A stretch of 64,000 bases of DNA from Cyclobacteriaceae bacterium (GCA_020436165.1 JAGQYI010000042.1:1-64000); one strand, 5' to 3'. Shown: positions 28,528 to 37,510, counted from the stretch's first letter. Notes: generated from the letters alone by a model not told the origin. Translations and numbers: made by a program.

Positions 28528-28553
28528 GAGCAATTAGTTTAGTTATGATTGAT

Positions 28554-29954
28554 TTAATTCGGAACTGTGTAGTAAATCTCAAGTTTAATACTGTCTTTAT
28601 GTACCTTAAAGTGGGTAGTACTTGTATAGCTTATTGACGACTGAGGGTAACTTGGATCTGATGGTGGGAACAAAAAGAGCTTCCCTTTTCTTTCATAGGG
28701 TGTCTCTTCAGAATCATATTCACCGGCATATAAATTTTGCATCAAGGTAGTCATTTCAGCCTCGTAAGCAGTAGTATCAACTACACCAAAAAGTATATTC
28801 TGAGAGTTAATATAAATTCCGGGAGGAGTTAAATCACCTTGTAATTGTACAAAAACATCTGCAGTATCAACTGAAGTTGTGTATTCAGTGGTAATGGGCC
28901 ATTGATTCGCATCATCTGTAAAGAATCCCTTTAAAGAGCTTGGAGCATCTGATCCGGAAATGTTTTCTTCAATTGAACCAATTTTAAGTTTAGCTTTTTG
29001 AATAACCATATTCTTATTCGAATCTGCAGCAGCAAACTCAAAGAAATCACTGTAGTCAACTTTCAGGGCTATCATGGTGCCCCCCTGCATGTACCTGTAA
29101 TCAGAAGATGGGTTGAAATCCTGATTATTATCCTGGATACCAGCCAGTGGGGTCCCGTTTAAATCCGAATCAATATTATAAAATCTAAAATCACCTAACG
29201 TGAATGAATATGTTCTTTGAACCGGCTCGTTATCTACATTTAGCTCGTGGTAATACATTTTAACACTAAAAGTGCTGGGCGTTAGAAAAACGATTTTATC
29301 ATTGGCTCCACTTGAGGTAAGTGCAAGACCTTTAATAGCTGCATTAAAAGTAGTATCATCTTCATAGGTTCCGTCATTTGCCTTTAGTTTGTCGAATAAT
29401 TCCTGACCAAAAGAATCACTGAGTTTAAAGGTAAAAGTTGAATCGTTTTGAAGTGTGTCTTCACGTTGTAGATAGAAATCAAGAGTACCTATCTTGTTAC
29501 CCAAAGGTCTTTCGTCTACTCGGGTATATTCATACCCTGGCTCCATTCCTTCTGCCAATTGGTACAAATCAATCGTTTCAATCTCTTCGTTCATCACCTC
29601 AGAACCATATACGCCAAGGAACCTAACCGACAGTTCTAAGCTATCATATGCAGCCGTTCCGCTTAAAGAAGGCGTTGTGGACTGAACTCCAAGCCAGACA
29701 AAGGATTTGGATGAAACAATACCGAAATCAGGATCTGTATAAGAACCGGCTTGCAAAGATGAAGAGTTTATTGTTGTTCTCGGATTAAACTGAACCTCTG
29801 CGCTTGGTAACACAAACTCCTGATATTTAGTTAAAATAACCCCGTTTTTAGGATCCACATTTAACCCGATCTTACCAGGATCCTCGCATGAAACAAAAAA
29901 TAAAGGTAGCAGCAAAACAGCTGCTACGCTTAGTTTCTTAACCAATAAGTTCAT
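28554..29954 (-). CDS. DUF4270 family lipoprotein
   Basis: 466 residues from the ATG at 29954 (MNLLVKKLSVAAVLLLPLFFVSCEDPGKIGLNVDP). The lipobox is FVSC, then the family-typical CEDPGKIGLNVDP. The body is rich in beta-strand-like and Asp/Ser/Thr-rich segments, as in Bacteroidota DUF4270 proteins of unknown function. The 5' end overlaps by 17 bp the end of the glycogen synthase-like gene. DUF4270 genes are often near such synthases and panC in this phylum (from memory, not checked). Confidence 0.86.
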   Translation of the reverse strand: MNLLVKKLSVAAVLLLPLFFVSCEDPGKIGLNVDPKNGVILTKYQEFVLPSAEVQFNPRTTINSSSLQAGSYTDPDFGIVSSKSFVWLGVQSTTPSLSGTAAYDSLELSVRFLGVYGSEVMNEEIETIDLYQLAEGMEPGYEYTRVDERPLGNKIGTLDFYLQREDTLQNDSTFTFKLSDSFGQELFDKLKANDGTYEDDTTFNAAIKGLALTSSGANDKIVFLTPSTFSVKMYYHELNVDNEPVQRTYSFTLGDFRFYNIDSDLNGTPLAGIQDNNQDFNPSSDYRYMQGGTMIALKVDYSDFFEFAAADSNKNMVIQKAKLKIGSIEENISGSDAPSSLKGFFTDDANQWPITTEYTTSVDTADVFVQLQGDLTPPGIYINSQNILFGVVDTTAYEAEMTTLMQNLYAGEYDSEETPYERKGKLFLFPPSDPSYPQSSISYTSTTHFKVHKDSIKLEIYYTVPN

Positions 29955-30753
29955 TATAAAGCTCGAAGTATGATTCTGTAAAATTCTCTCCCTTTTCAAT
30001 TGTATTCACTCTTTTATCTTTCTCATCAATGCCCCTAAACAATCGAGTCAGCTCCTCATTTAAATCATCACTCGCTTTAATTACAGCATCAGAATACTCC
30101 ATTCCTATTTTCATCAATCCTTCGTAATCACCCTTTTTCAAGGTCTCAATCATTTCATCCTCAATATCTATCATTTTGGCTTTTTCCATTAAGCCACCGC
30201 CAAAGCTGTGATTGAATTTAGTATCATAAACAGTAAACACTGTTTTAGCATTTTGGAAAATAGGATCGTTTTTGTACGTGGTTTTAATGTAAAGTGGTAT
30301 TAAGCTTGTCATCCAGTCATTGCAATGAACTATATCCGGAGCCCAACCTAACTTTTTAACTGTTTCAAGAGCGCCTTTGCAGAAGAAAACTATTCGTTCA
30401 TCGTTGTCTTCATAAAACTTATCCTCCTTATCATGAAAAACCGACTTTCTTTGGAAATAATCTTCGTTGTCTATAAAATAGACCTGCAACTTAGCTGTTG
30501 GTATTGAAGCTACTTTTATAACCAATGGCTTCTCTTCATCTCCTACTGAAATGTTAATACCTGAAAGCCTTACAACTTCGTGTAACCTGTTCTTTCTTTC
30601 GTTAATCAATCCGAATCTTGGAACTAAAATTCGAATTTCCATACCCTTTTCTTGCATTGCCTGAGGTAATTTCCTAACGAAATCAGCAACCTCTGATGTT
30701 TGAAGAAACGGGTCAATCTCACTTGCCACGTAAAGTATTCGAAGTTTCGACAT
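29938..30753 (-). CDS. Glycogen/starch synthase-like protein, N-terminal GT5 half only
   Basis: 271 residues from the ATG at 30753 (MSKLRILYVASEIDPFLQTS). It matches the N-terminal starch-synthase catalytic domain: YVASEIDPF (in place of the usual KTGGLADV context), PDIVHCNDWMTSLIPLYIKTTY, TVFTVYD. The C-terminal glycosyltransferase 1 domain, which holds the nucleotide-sugar site in full-length GlgA, is missing; the C-terminus ends naturally. This short form is recurrent in Bacteroidota. Catalysis on its own is uncertain. Confidence 0.86.
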   Translation of the reverse strand: MSKLRILYVASEIDPFLQTSEVADFVRKLPQAMQEKGMEIRILVPRFGLINERKNRLHEVVRLSGINISVGDEEKPLVIKVASIPTAKLQVYFIDNEDYFQRKSVFHDKEDKFYEDNDERIVFFCKGALETVKKLGWAPDIVHCNDWMTSLIPLYIKTTYKNDPIFQNAKTVFTVYDTKFNHSFGGGLMEKAKMIDIEDEMIETLKKGDYEGLMKIGMEYSDAVIKASDDLNEELTRLFRGIDEKDKRVNTIEKGENFTESYFELYNELIG

Positions 30754-30790
30754 ATTTATTGATTTTTTATATGACCATAAAATGGGTGCA

Positions 30791-30821
30791 CAAAGATACA
30801 GGTTTTTAGGGGGTATATCAA
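30791..30821 (-). promoter_or_regulatory. Promoter of the glycogen synthase-like gene
   Basis: On the minus strand, TTG (30819-30821), 20 bp, then TATCTTTG (30791-30798), close to the Bacteroidota consensus, 38 bp before the start at 30753. Confidence 0.68.
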
Positions 30822-30842
30822 TATTTATTACTGTGAAAAACG

Positions 30843-30850
30843 TAGTTTTG
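30843..30850 (+). promoter_or_regulatory. Putative panC promoter -7 element
   Basis: TAGTTTTG matches TAnnTTTG and lies 29 bp before panC. No clear -33 element is seen. It is divergent from the promoter at 30791. Confidence 0.5.
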
Positions 30851-30879
30851 CCGCCCAATATTGTTCCCTCAACCAAGTA

Positions 30880-31731
30880 ATGCTCAAGGTAATCCGAAAA
30901 AAATCCGATCTGAAAGAGGCTGTTGGCAGCTTTAAACAAAAAGGAAAAACCATTGGCCTGGTGCCTACCATGGGGGCTTTGCATAGCGGACATCTCTCAC
31001 TTGTTGAGCTGTCCCATTCTCAGTATGATGTTACCGTTGTTTCAATTTTTGTAAACCCAACTCAGTTTAATAACAAAGAAGACCTTGATAAATATCCCCG
31101 TAGCGAGGAGAGCGATATTAACTTATTGTCGAAAACCAGTTGTGATTTGGTATTTATTCCCTCAGCCGATGAAATGTACGCCTCAACCCCTTTAATAAAA
31201 CTGGACTTTGGCTACCTGGAAAACATTATGGAAGGCAAATTCAGGCCGGGCCATTTCAATGGTGTTGGATTAGTTGTGGCCAAGCTTTTAGGATTAACAG
31301 AACCCAACGGAGCATTCTTTGGCCAGAAGGACATTCAGCAGTTTCGTGTTATTTCAGCGCTGGTCAAAGACCTTGATATTCCGGTTAAGCTTCACATGGC
31401 TCCAATTGTAAGGGAAATGAGTGGATTAGCAATGTCTTCGCGCAATGAAAGACTCAATGATGAACAAAAATCGACCGCTTCGAACCTCTTTAAATCATTG
31501 CAAATAGCAGCTAAACTGATTACATCTGGAAATAGCCTTGAGAAAGCAAAAAAGGAAGCTTTCGAATTTCTTGGCCAGCTAAAAAACATAGAATTGGAGT
31601 ATTTCGAAATCGTGGATTTTGAAACTCTTCAAAATATTCCCTCCGTTAATAAAGGAGAACAGCTAGTTTTGTGTCTGGCTGCCCATATTGGCGGCATACG
31701 ATTGATTGATAACATTGTAATTGAACTATAA
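30880..31731 (+). CDS. panC: Pantoate--beta-alanine ligase (pantothenate synthetase)
   Basis: Joins pantoate and beta-alanine using ATP in coenzyme A synthesis. The 283 residues have the nucleotidyltransferase-fold motifs: LVPTMGALHSGHLSLV (HIGH-like), SIFVNPTQFN, GKFRPGHFNGVG, FGQKDIQQ, and SSRNERL. It is followed 3 bp later by panD, which makes its beta-alanine substrate. Confidence 0.97.
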   Translation: MLKVIRKKSDLKEAVGSFKQKGKTIGLVPTMGALHSGHLSLVELSHSQYDVTVVSIFVNPTQFNNKEDLDKYPRSEESDINLLSKTSCDLVFIPSADEMYASTPLIKLDFGYLENIMEGKFRPGHFNGVGLVVAKLLGLTEPNGAFFGQKDIQQFRVISALVKDLDIPVKLHMAPIVREMSGLAMSSRNERLNDEQKSTASNLFKSLQIAAKLITSGNSLEKAKKEAFEFLGQLKNIELEYFEIVDFETLQNIPSVNKGEQLVLCLAAHIGGIRLIDNIVIEL

Positions 31732-31734
31732 AGA

Positions 31735-32082
31735 ATGTTGATAGAGGTAATGAAATCGAAAATCCATAGGGTTAAAATAACCCAGGCTGAACTGCATTAT
31801 GTAGGAAGCATAACCCTGGATGAAGATTTGATGGAAGCGGCAGACATCGTTGAAAATGAAAAAGTTCAAATAGTGAATATCAATAATGGGGAGCGGCTCG
31901 AAACCTATGTTATCAAAGGTGAGCGCGGTTCTGGTGATGTATGCCTCAATGGACCTGCAGCCCGACTGGCTCAAGTGGGAGATATAATTATAATTATTTC
32001 GTACGCATTGATTAACAAAAGTGAAGGGAAAACACACCAGCCAACTGTTATCTTCCCTGACAATCATAATAAACTCTTGTAA
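31735..32082 (+). CDS. panD: Aspartate 1-decarboxylase
   Basis: Pyruvoyl enzyme that makes beta-alanine. The start at 31735 ([13 protein letters not shown]) puts the self-cleavage site at Gly24-Ser25 (YVGSITL), exactly the standard position; Ser25 becomes the pyruvoyl group. The catalytic [10 protein letters not shown] and [12 protein letters not shown] segments are present. 115 residues. It is translated just after panC. Confidence 0.97.
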   Translation: MLIEVMKSKIHRVKITQAELHYVGSITLDEDLMEAADIVENEKVQIVNINNGERLETYVIKGERGSGDVCLNGPAARLAQVGDIIIIISYALINKSEGKTHQPTVIFPDNHNKLL

Positions 32083-32087
32083 CCGGG

Positions 32088-33092
32088 TTGAAATCCAAAC
32101 TTATTTCAGCACTTAAATATGCCATTGGGCTTTCTATTGCAGGAGGGCTGCTTTGGTATGTTTTTAAAGACTGGAACCTGGAAGATCTTATTGAAAGGTT
32201 CTCGCAAGTCAACTACTGGTGGATTTTGCTTTCAGTTATTCTATCGGTTATAAGTCATGTGATCAGAGCTTACCGCTGGAATTTACTTCTTCATCCGTTG
32301 GGATATAATAACCTTACAACCTTCAGAACTTTTCTGGCTGTTATGGTGGGGTATATAACTAATTTATTTGCTCCAAGAGCAGGCGAAATTGCACGATGTG
32401 GCGTTCTCAAAAGGACAGATAATGTCAACATGTCAGCTTCCATTGGAAGCGTGGTGGCAGAGCGTATCATTGATTTCCTGGGTTTACTCGTGATTATATT
32501 TTTTGGCCTTTTGCTGCAATTTGATCTGCTTAGCGGTTTTCTGAAAGATTTCTTTTTTGAAAAATCGAAATCAATAAAACTGAGTGATGGAACAATTGAG
32601 TTTCTAATCGCATTTGGTTTAGTTATTGTTATCGTGCTTGCAACACTTTGGATATTAAGGGCAAGAATTAAAAGATTACCCTTGTACTATAAGTTACGTT
32701 CTTTTGCTAATGAAATGGCCGATGGCTTTACAAGTGTTTTAAAGCTTCAAAACAAAAGTGGATTTTGGATCTCAACTTTGTTGATTTGGGTACTTTATTA
32801 CACCATGGCATACGTAGTTATTTTTGCTATGCCTAGTACTTCACATTTAGGTTTGCTGGCCGGCTTATCTATTCTTATTATGGGAGGTTTAGGAATGTCA
32901 GCACCGGTTCAGGGAGGGTTTGGTACGTACCATATTTTGGTGGGTTCCGTTTTGAGTTTGTACGGGGTAGCCCAAAAAGATGGCTACTTTTTTGCCACAC
33001 TCATACATACTTCCCAAACCTTAACCGTACTTATTGTAGGTAGTATAAGTTTTATGCTTAGCCTTAGGATAAAAAAGAAAGAATTAAATTAG
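32088..33092 (+). CDS. Flippase-like membrane protein (lysylphosphatidylglycerol synthase TM family)
   Basis: 334 residues with about seven or eight hydrophobic segments. The family features are RAYRWNLLLHPLG, the FAPRAGEIARCGVLKR loop (the AGE-x-R motif of UPF0104/LPG-synthase membrane regions), and SAPVQGGFGTYHILVG. Members flip or move polyprenyl-linked or phospholipid substrates; the substrate here is unknown. The only usable start in frame is TTG at 32088, six bases after the panD stop; the next candidates are far inside the protein. Confidence 0.87.
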   Translation: MKSKLISALKYAIGLSIAGGLLWYVFKDWNLEDLIERFSQVNYWWILLSVILSVISHVIRAYRWNLLLHPLGYNNLTTFRTFLAVMVGYITNLFAPRAGEIARCGVLKRTDNVNMSASIGSVVAERIIDFLGLLVIIFFGLLLQFDLLSGFLKDFFFEKSKSIKLSDGTIEFLIAFGLVIVIVLATLWILRARIKRLPLYYKLRSFANEMADGFTSVLKLQNKSGFWISTLLIWVLYYTMAYVVIFAMPSTSHLGLLAGLSILIMGGLGMSAPVQGGFGTYHILVGSVLSLYGVAQKDGYFFATLIHTSQTLTVLIVGSISFMLSLRIKKKELN

Positions 33093-33112
33093 AAAACTAA
33101 AATTTATAGAAG

Positions 33113-33805
33113 ATGTTAATACTTATTTTCATCGTTTTTGCAATTGCAAGTTTTGCGGTTAGCAACACATTAAAGAGAAAATTCAAAAAATACTCTCAAA
33201 TTCCTCTGCAATCGGGGATGAGTGGGAAGGAAGTAGCAGAAAAAATGCTGCACGATAATCGCATTTATGATGTACAGGTTATTAGTGTACAGGGCAGGTT
33301 GACGGACCACTATAATCCTGCTAATAAAACAGTAAACTTAAGCGAACCCGTTTATCATGGCCGATCAGCTGCTTCTGCAGCTATTGCGGCTCACGAATGC
33401 GGGCATGCAGTTCAGCATGCTACAGCCTACAATATGCTCTCCTTACGGTCTGCTTTGGTGCCGCTTCAAAATGCAAGTGCCAGAATTATGAATATTCTTT
33501 TCTTTGCACTTTTATTCGGTGGATTCTTTTTGACACATGCATTTCCATGGCAAAGCATTTTGCTCATTGTTATCGCTGCAAATATTATATTCACCCTGTT
33601 CGCTTTTATTACCTTACCAGTAGAATTTGATGCAAGTAAGCGTGCACTTCAATGGATAGATGCAAATAATGTGGTAACTTCTCAGGAATACGCTATGTCT
33701 AAGGATGCGCTTAAATGGGCTGCCATGACCTATGTGGTAGCAGCCTTGGGTGCGTTAACTACGCTGCTTTATTACATAATGATATTTTTAGGGGCCAGAG
33801 ATTAG
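33113..33805 (+). CDS. Neutral zinc metallopeptidase, membrane-anchored (YugP-like)
   Basis: 230 residues. One N-terminal hydrophobic anchor, then the zinc site AAHECGHAVQHA (HExxH-type with a following His) at about residues 100-110, and two or three further hydrophobic segments near 130-170 and at the C-terminus. This matches the Zn_peptidase_2/YugP family, membrane peptidases of unknown substrate. It is 20 bp after the flippase-like gene. Confidence 0.9.
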   Translation: MLILIFIVFAIASFAVSNTLKRKFKKYSQIPLQSGMSGKEVAEKMLHDNRIYDVQVISVQGRLTDHYNPANKTVNLSEPVYHGRSAASAAIAAHECGHAVQHATAYNMLSLRSALVPLQNASARIMNILFFALLFGGFFLTHAFPWQSILLIVIAANIIFTLFAFITLPVEFDASKRALQWIDANNVVTSQEYAMSKDALKWAAMTYVVAALGALTTLLYYIMIFLGARD

Positions 33806-33843
33806 GCCCCAATTATTTTAGTTCTTATTATAACCCAATTACC

Positions 33844-34986
33844 ATGAATTTCGAATTTACCGAGGAGCAACTAGCCGTTAAAGAAGCAGCCCGCGACTTT
33901 GCACAAAATGAATTACTTCCTGGCGTAATTGAGCGTGATGAAAAGGCTCAATTTCCAACCGAGCAAATAAAAAAAATGGGGGAGCTTGGGTTTTTAGGAA
34001 TGATGGTTGACCCCAAATACGGTGGGGGGGGGATGGACACTATTTCGTATGTGCTGGCCATGGAAGAAATATCAAAAGTTGATGCGTCTTGCTCTGTGGT
34101 AATGTCAGTAAACAATTCTTTGGTTTGCTGGGGCCTCGAAAAATATGGCACGGAAGAACAGAAGCAGAAGTATTTAACACAACTGGCAATGGGTCAAAAG
34201 CTTGGCGCTTTTTGTCTAAGCGAACCGGAAGCAGGTTCTGATGCCACATCACAAAAAACAACGGCCGAAGACAAAGGAGATCACTACCTTCTAAATGGAA
34301 CCAAGAACTGGATTACCAATGGTGGATCGGCCGATTATTACATTGTTATTGCACAAACCCATCCAGAGAAGAAACATCATGGAATTAATGCATTGATTGT
34401 TGAAAAAGGAATGGAAGGATTTGTTGTGGGCAAGAAAGAACAAAAGATGGGTATTCGTGCTTCAGATACGCATTCTCTCATGTTTACTGATGTAAAAGTT
34501 CCTAAAGAGAATCGAATCGGAGAAGATGGCTTTGGGTTTAAATTTGCTATGAATGTTCTTAACGGGGGCAGAATCGGAATTGCATCTCAGGCCCTTGGTA
34601 TTGCTTCCGGTGCCCTGGAGCTTTCCTTGAAATATTCAAAAGAACGCAAGGCTTTCGGAGTTGAGATATCCAAACATCAGGCCATACAATTCAAGTTGTC
34701 CGAAATGGCCACAAATGTTGAAGCCGCCCGTCTTCTTTGCTTGCAAGCAGCTTTTCTGAAAGACCAAAAAAAGAACTTTACCAAAGAAAGTGCAATGGCC
34801 AAAGTATTTGCCTCTAAGGTTGCTATGGATGCCGCTATTGAAGCGGTGCAGATTCACGGAGGATATGGCTATGTTAAGGAATATCATGTAGAGCGACTCA
34901 TGAGAGATGCTAAAATCACCCAGATATATGAAGGCACCTCTGAAATTCAAAATATTGTTATTTCAAGAGAGCTGCTCAAGCAATAA
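33844..34986 (+). CDS. Acyl-CoA dehydrogenase
   Basis: FAD enzyme that introduces the 2,3-double bond into acyl-CoA. The start at 33844 (MNFEFTEEQLAVKEAARDFAQ) is the family N-terminus; an earlier start would overlap the peptidase gene. 380 residues. Signatures are GAFCLSEPEAGSDA, WITNGG, RKAFGVEISKHQA, the VQIHGGYGYVKEYHVERLMRDAKI block, and IYEGTSEIQ whose Glu is the usual short-chain catalytic base. A run of nine G's at 34024-34032 encodes KYGGGGMD. Confidence 0.94.
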   Translation: MNFEFTEEQLAVKEAARDFAQNELLPGVIERDEKAQFPTEQIKKMGELGFLGMMVDPKYGGGGMDTISYVLAMEEISKVDASCSVVMSVNNSLVCWGLEKYGTEEQKQKYLTQLAMGQKLGAFCLSEPEAGSDATSQKTTAEDKGDHYLLNGTKNWITNGGSADYYIVIAQTHPEKKHHGINALIVEKGMEGFVVGKKEQKMGIRASDTHSLMFTDVKVPKENRIGEDGFGFKFAMNVLNGGRIGIASQALGIASGALELSLKYSKERKAFGVEISKHQAIQFKLSEMATNVEAARLLCLQAAFLKDQKKNFTKESAMAKVFASKVAMDAAIEAVQIHGGYGYVKEYHVERLMRDAKITQIYEGTSEIQNIVISRELLKQ

Positions 34987-35052
34987 ATAGATATTTCTTA
35001 CTAAAGTACAAAAAATGTCTTTTATTTGTTTTCTTATTTAGAAAACTGTCCT

Positions 35053-35060
35053 TAGATTTG
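35053..35060 (+). promoter_or_regulatory. Putative -7 element before the AraC-type regulator
   Basis: TAGATTTG matches TAnnTTTG, 51 bp before the start at 35112. A TTTG at 35025-35028 is 24 bp upstream, slightly wide for -33 spacing. Confidence 0.4.
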
Positions 35061-35111
35061 TCCAAGATTTTTTTGCACATTTAATTCCATCATTAATCAC
35101 CAAAAAGAACC

Positions 35112-36041
35112 ATGGAAGACTATAATAAAATTATTGAGTCCTTAGGAGTAAGGTACATCAAAGCCAAAAACATAAATGTAAAGCAACCTGTTACGGTTAC
35201 AAATTTCTATGACGTTGAGAATACCGCTATTTTCGTTAAATCCGGTAAGATCAGTTTCGAGGATTCTACAGGAGTTGTTGAAATAGAAGAAGGAGAAGTC
35301 CTTTTTATTCCGGGAGGTAGAAAGACCGCTTTAACTTATGGAAGTAACGCCAAGGCAAAACTTACCAACGAAGAATTTGTTACAAAAAAGGAACTTTATC
35401 TCCAATCGCACGCTCAAGACAATGGCATTGATGCTTCGGTTAAAGATTCTATGATCGTTGTAACCTTCGAAGCAAAGGTTTTTAATTCAGTAAATTTCTT
35501 TGCCTCTTTAGATATTGACCCCTTTGTTGTTAAAAGCGATGATATCAATTTTACCATAAAACAATTGTTTTTTGAATCAAGGTCAGAAGAACCAGGAAGC
35601 AACCGTATTGTAAAACTTAAAACGGAGCAGCTGGTTGTTGAAATTGTTAGGTATATTATTAAGCAAGGCTTGTTTGTAGAGCAACTGGCAACAAACAGCA
35701 CATACTTTAAAGACCCTCGTCTGATTGATATTTTTAATTACATCAAAGAAAACCTCAATGGCGATCTATCAAATAAGGTTCTTGCAGGTGTAGCTAATGT
35801 TTCTGAGGACTATGTTGGGCAATATTTTAAAATGCTAACAGGTATTAACCCTCAAGACTACATTGAATATCAGCGAATGGAAGAAGCGGTTAATTTGCTT
35901 AGAACAACAAAAAGCAGTATCCGCGACATTGGTAAGTTTGTAGGGTATAAAGATACAGCTTACTTCTGCCGAAGATTTAAAATGATGTTTGGTATTCCAG
36001 CAGGTAAAATGAGAAGACGTGAGTCTTTAATGAACCTTTAA
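35112..36041 (+). CDS. AraC-type transcriptional regulator with cupin-like N-terminus
   Basis: 309 residues. The N-terminal part (about 1-100) is cupin-like (FVKSGKISFEDSTGVVEIEEGEVLFIPGGRK), often a sensor domain. The C-terminal 100 residues are an AraC HTH pair: KVLAGVANVSEDYVGQYFKMLTGINPQDYIEYQRMEEAVNLLRTTKSSIRDIGKFVGYKDTAYFCRRFKMMFGIPAGKMR. The ligand is unknown. It has its own upstream region and converges with pcrB, sharing 15 bp at the stops. Confidence 0.9.
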   Translation: MEDYNKIIESLGVRYIKAKNINVKQPVTVTNFYDVENTAIFVKSGKISFEDSTGVVEIEEGEVLFIPGGRKTALTYGSNAKAKLTNEEFVTKKELYLQSHAQDNGIDASVKDSMIVVTFEAKVFNSVNFFASLDIDPFVVKSDDINFTIKQLFFESRSEEPGSNRIVKLKTEQLVVEIVRYIIKQGLFVEQLATNSTYFKDPRLIDIFNYIKENLNGDLSNKVLAGVANVSEDYVGQYFKMLTGINPQDYIEYQRMEEAVNLLRTTKSSIRDIGKFVGYKDTAYFCRRFKMMFGIPAGKMRRRESLMNL

Positions 36042-36770
36042 TTGCCTGTTCGTATCCGCAACCGCAGCTGCTATTTCAAATAGTATTTGCGGTTCTTTTT
36101 CAGCAGCATTACCAATAACAATTACATGAGCCCCGGAATCGAGGGCTCTTTTTGCATCTTCATAATTTCGGATTCCTCCGCCAATTACTAGGGGTATTGA
36201 AATAGCCGATGCTACAGCCTTAATAATCAATTCGGGTATTGGTTTGCTGGTCCCGCTTCCCCCATCCATATAAATTATTGCATGGCCCAGCATCTCTCCT
36301 GCCAGAGCAGTTGCAGCTGTCAAATCAGGTTTATCGGAAGGTAATGGGTTTGTATTGCTTATGTATGAGGTACTCGAAGGCTCTCCAACAAGCATATAAC
36401 CTGTTGAGATACTCTCCATTTTAAGTTCTTTAATCAGCGGGGCTCCGATAACATGTTGTCCAATTAAGTATTCAGGGTTTCTTCCTGAAATAAGGTTCAG
36501 GAAGAGAATAGCATCGGCTTTACATAATTGGTTTACCCCGCCCGGAAATAGAAGTACCGGTTTTGCTGTATTGCTTTTTAAAACCTCTATAAGTGCCCCT
36601 GTACCATTGTGCAAAACAAGGCTTCCACCTACCAAAACACAGCTTACCTCAGCAATCTCGTTTACATGCTTCATTAAAGTAAGTGCTTCCTCCGAGCTGG
36701 TTTTGTCGGGGTCAATAAGAACAGCAAATGATTTTTTACTTTGTTGGAATACCTTTTTGTAAACGCTCAT
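36027..36770 (-). CDS. Geranylgeranylglyceryl/heptaprenylglyceryl phosphate synthase (PcrB)
   Basis: TIM-barrel enzyme that links glycerol 1-phosphate to a long prenyl chain by an ether bond. The 247 residues show FAVLIDPDKT, VLVGGSLVLHNG, LFPGGVNQL, the IIYMDGGSGTS loop, and IGGGIRNYEDAKRALDSGAHVIVIGNAAE for phosphate binding. The family is best known from archaea; a bacterial branch occurs in Firmicutes and Bacteroidota. No archaeal-type lipid genes accompany it here. It overlaps the gene upstream by 35 bp. Confidence 0.92.
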   Translation of the reverse strand: MSVYKKVFQQSKKSFAVLIDPDKTSSEEALTLMKHVNEIAEVSCVLVGGSLVLHNGTGALIEVLKSNTAKPVLLFPGGVNQLCKADAILFLNLISGRNPEYLIGQHVIGAPLIKELKMESISTGYMLVGEPSSTSYISNTNPLPSDKPDLTAATALAGEMLGHAIIYMDGGSGTSKPIPELIIKAVASAISIPLVIGGGIRNYEDAKRALDSGAHVIVIGNAAEKEPQILFEIAAAVADTNRQLKVH

Positions 36771-37134
36771 TTTTTTCTTTTTTTAACTTAAGGTAGTCAA
36801 CAAGTTTCTTTTGACTCATTGAAAACAGCGATGATGCCCCTTGTTGCAATAAAATTGTAAACAATGGCAATAACAGCTTATTCATGGAAGCCTTTGTTTC
36901 AGAAGCCGGAGCATCCGGTTTTTTTGAGCTTGTTCTGAACTTCGACTCAAGGTATCTGTCAAGTACAGTGTATAACAACAAAACACCAGTACCAATTACA
37001 ATCATTCCCTTTCCATACTCTATTGCTTTATTGGCACCTTCGTCAAAATGAGATTGAAGTTCTTTCTTTTTTTGCTCAAGTGTGGCAATGAGCTCCTTTC
37101 TCTTCTTTTCCTTTATCTCCTCCAGGTTACTCAT
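36736..37134 (-). CDS. Small membrane-associated protein, unknown function
   Basis: 132 residues from the ATG at 37134 (MSNLEEIKEKKRKELI). A charged coiled-coil-like N-terminus (Lys/Glu-rich to about residue 40) precedes a hydrophobic segment (GMIVIGTGVLLLYTVLD) and a second hydrophobic patch (MNKLLLPLFTILLQQG). The C-terminus is basic. The start overlaps by 8 bp the stop of the holin-like gene. The pair probably forms an envelope module, but the function is unknown. Confidence 0.7.
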   Translation of the reverse strand: MSNLEEIKEKKRKELIATLEQKKKELQSHFDEGANKAIEYGKGMIVIGTGVLLLYTVLDRYLESKFRTSSKKPDAPASETKASMNKLLLPLFTILLQQGASSLFSMSQKKLVDYLKLKKEKNERLQKGIPTK

Positions 37135-37510
37135 TCGCTTCCTCTTTTTCAGATTCTTCTTCAAAGTTGTTCAAGCCCATTTCTATCTTTCTCTCAAGCT
37201 TTTTATCAACCTTGAACACCTTAAATCCAATAAGTATTAAAAGATAAAAACCTGTAACAATAGCAAAACCCCAAAACCTGCTTCCAATAAAATGATTAAG
37301 CAAGGTGGCAATTGTGATACTAATGAATATTACAATAAGGAAAAGAAGTAGCCCCAACACAATAGCACTTATTATTTTTGTTACTGCTTTTGCTGCCTCC
37401 TCCTTTAATTCAATTTTCAGAAGTTCAATTTTGGCTTCAACAATTGCAACCAAATCATCTACTATTGCATCTACTTTTAAAAAGCTTAATATTTTTTTAT
37501 AATCTGCCAT
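37127..37510 (-). CDS. Phage holin-like membrane protein (PF07332-type)
   Basis: 127 residues. A helical N-terminus (MADYKKILSFLKVDAIVDDLVAIVEAKIELLKIELKEEAAKAVTKI) is followed by two membrane segments (about 48-72 and 80-98) and an acidic C-terminus. This matches the holin-superfamily PF07332 proteins found in chromosomal stress and envelope operons. No phage genes surround it, so the holin label is a family name rather than a function. It is the first gene of this block with the next protein. Confidence 0.82.
   Translation of the reverse strand: MADYKKILSFLKVDAIVDDLVAIVEAKIELLKIELKEEAAKAVTKIISAIVLGLLLFLIVIFISITIATLLNHFIGSRFWGFAIVTGFYLLILIGFKVFKVDKKLERKIEMGLNNFEEESEKEEANE

Noticed and set aside
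29938-30993. Longer start at 30993 for the glycogen synthase-like gene
   Set aside because: It would run through the divergent promoter region and into panC; the family N-terminus begins at 30753.
37127-37510. Prophage suggested by the holin-type family names (also 47856-48200)
   Set aside because: No phage structural, replication or integrase gene is nearby; these families occur in chromosomes without phage function.
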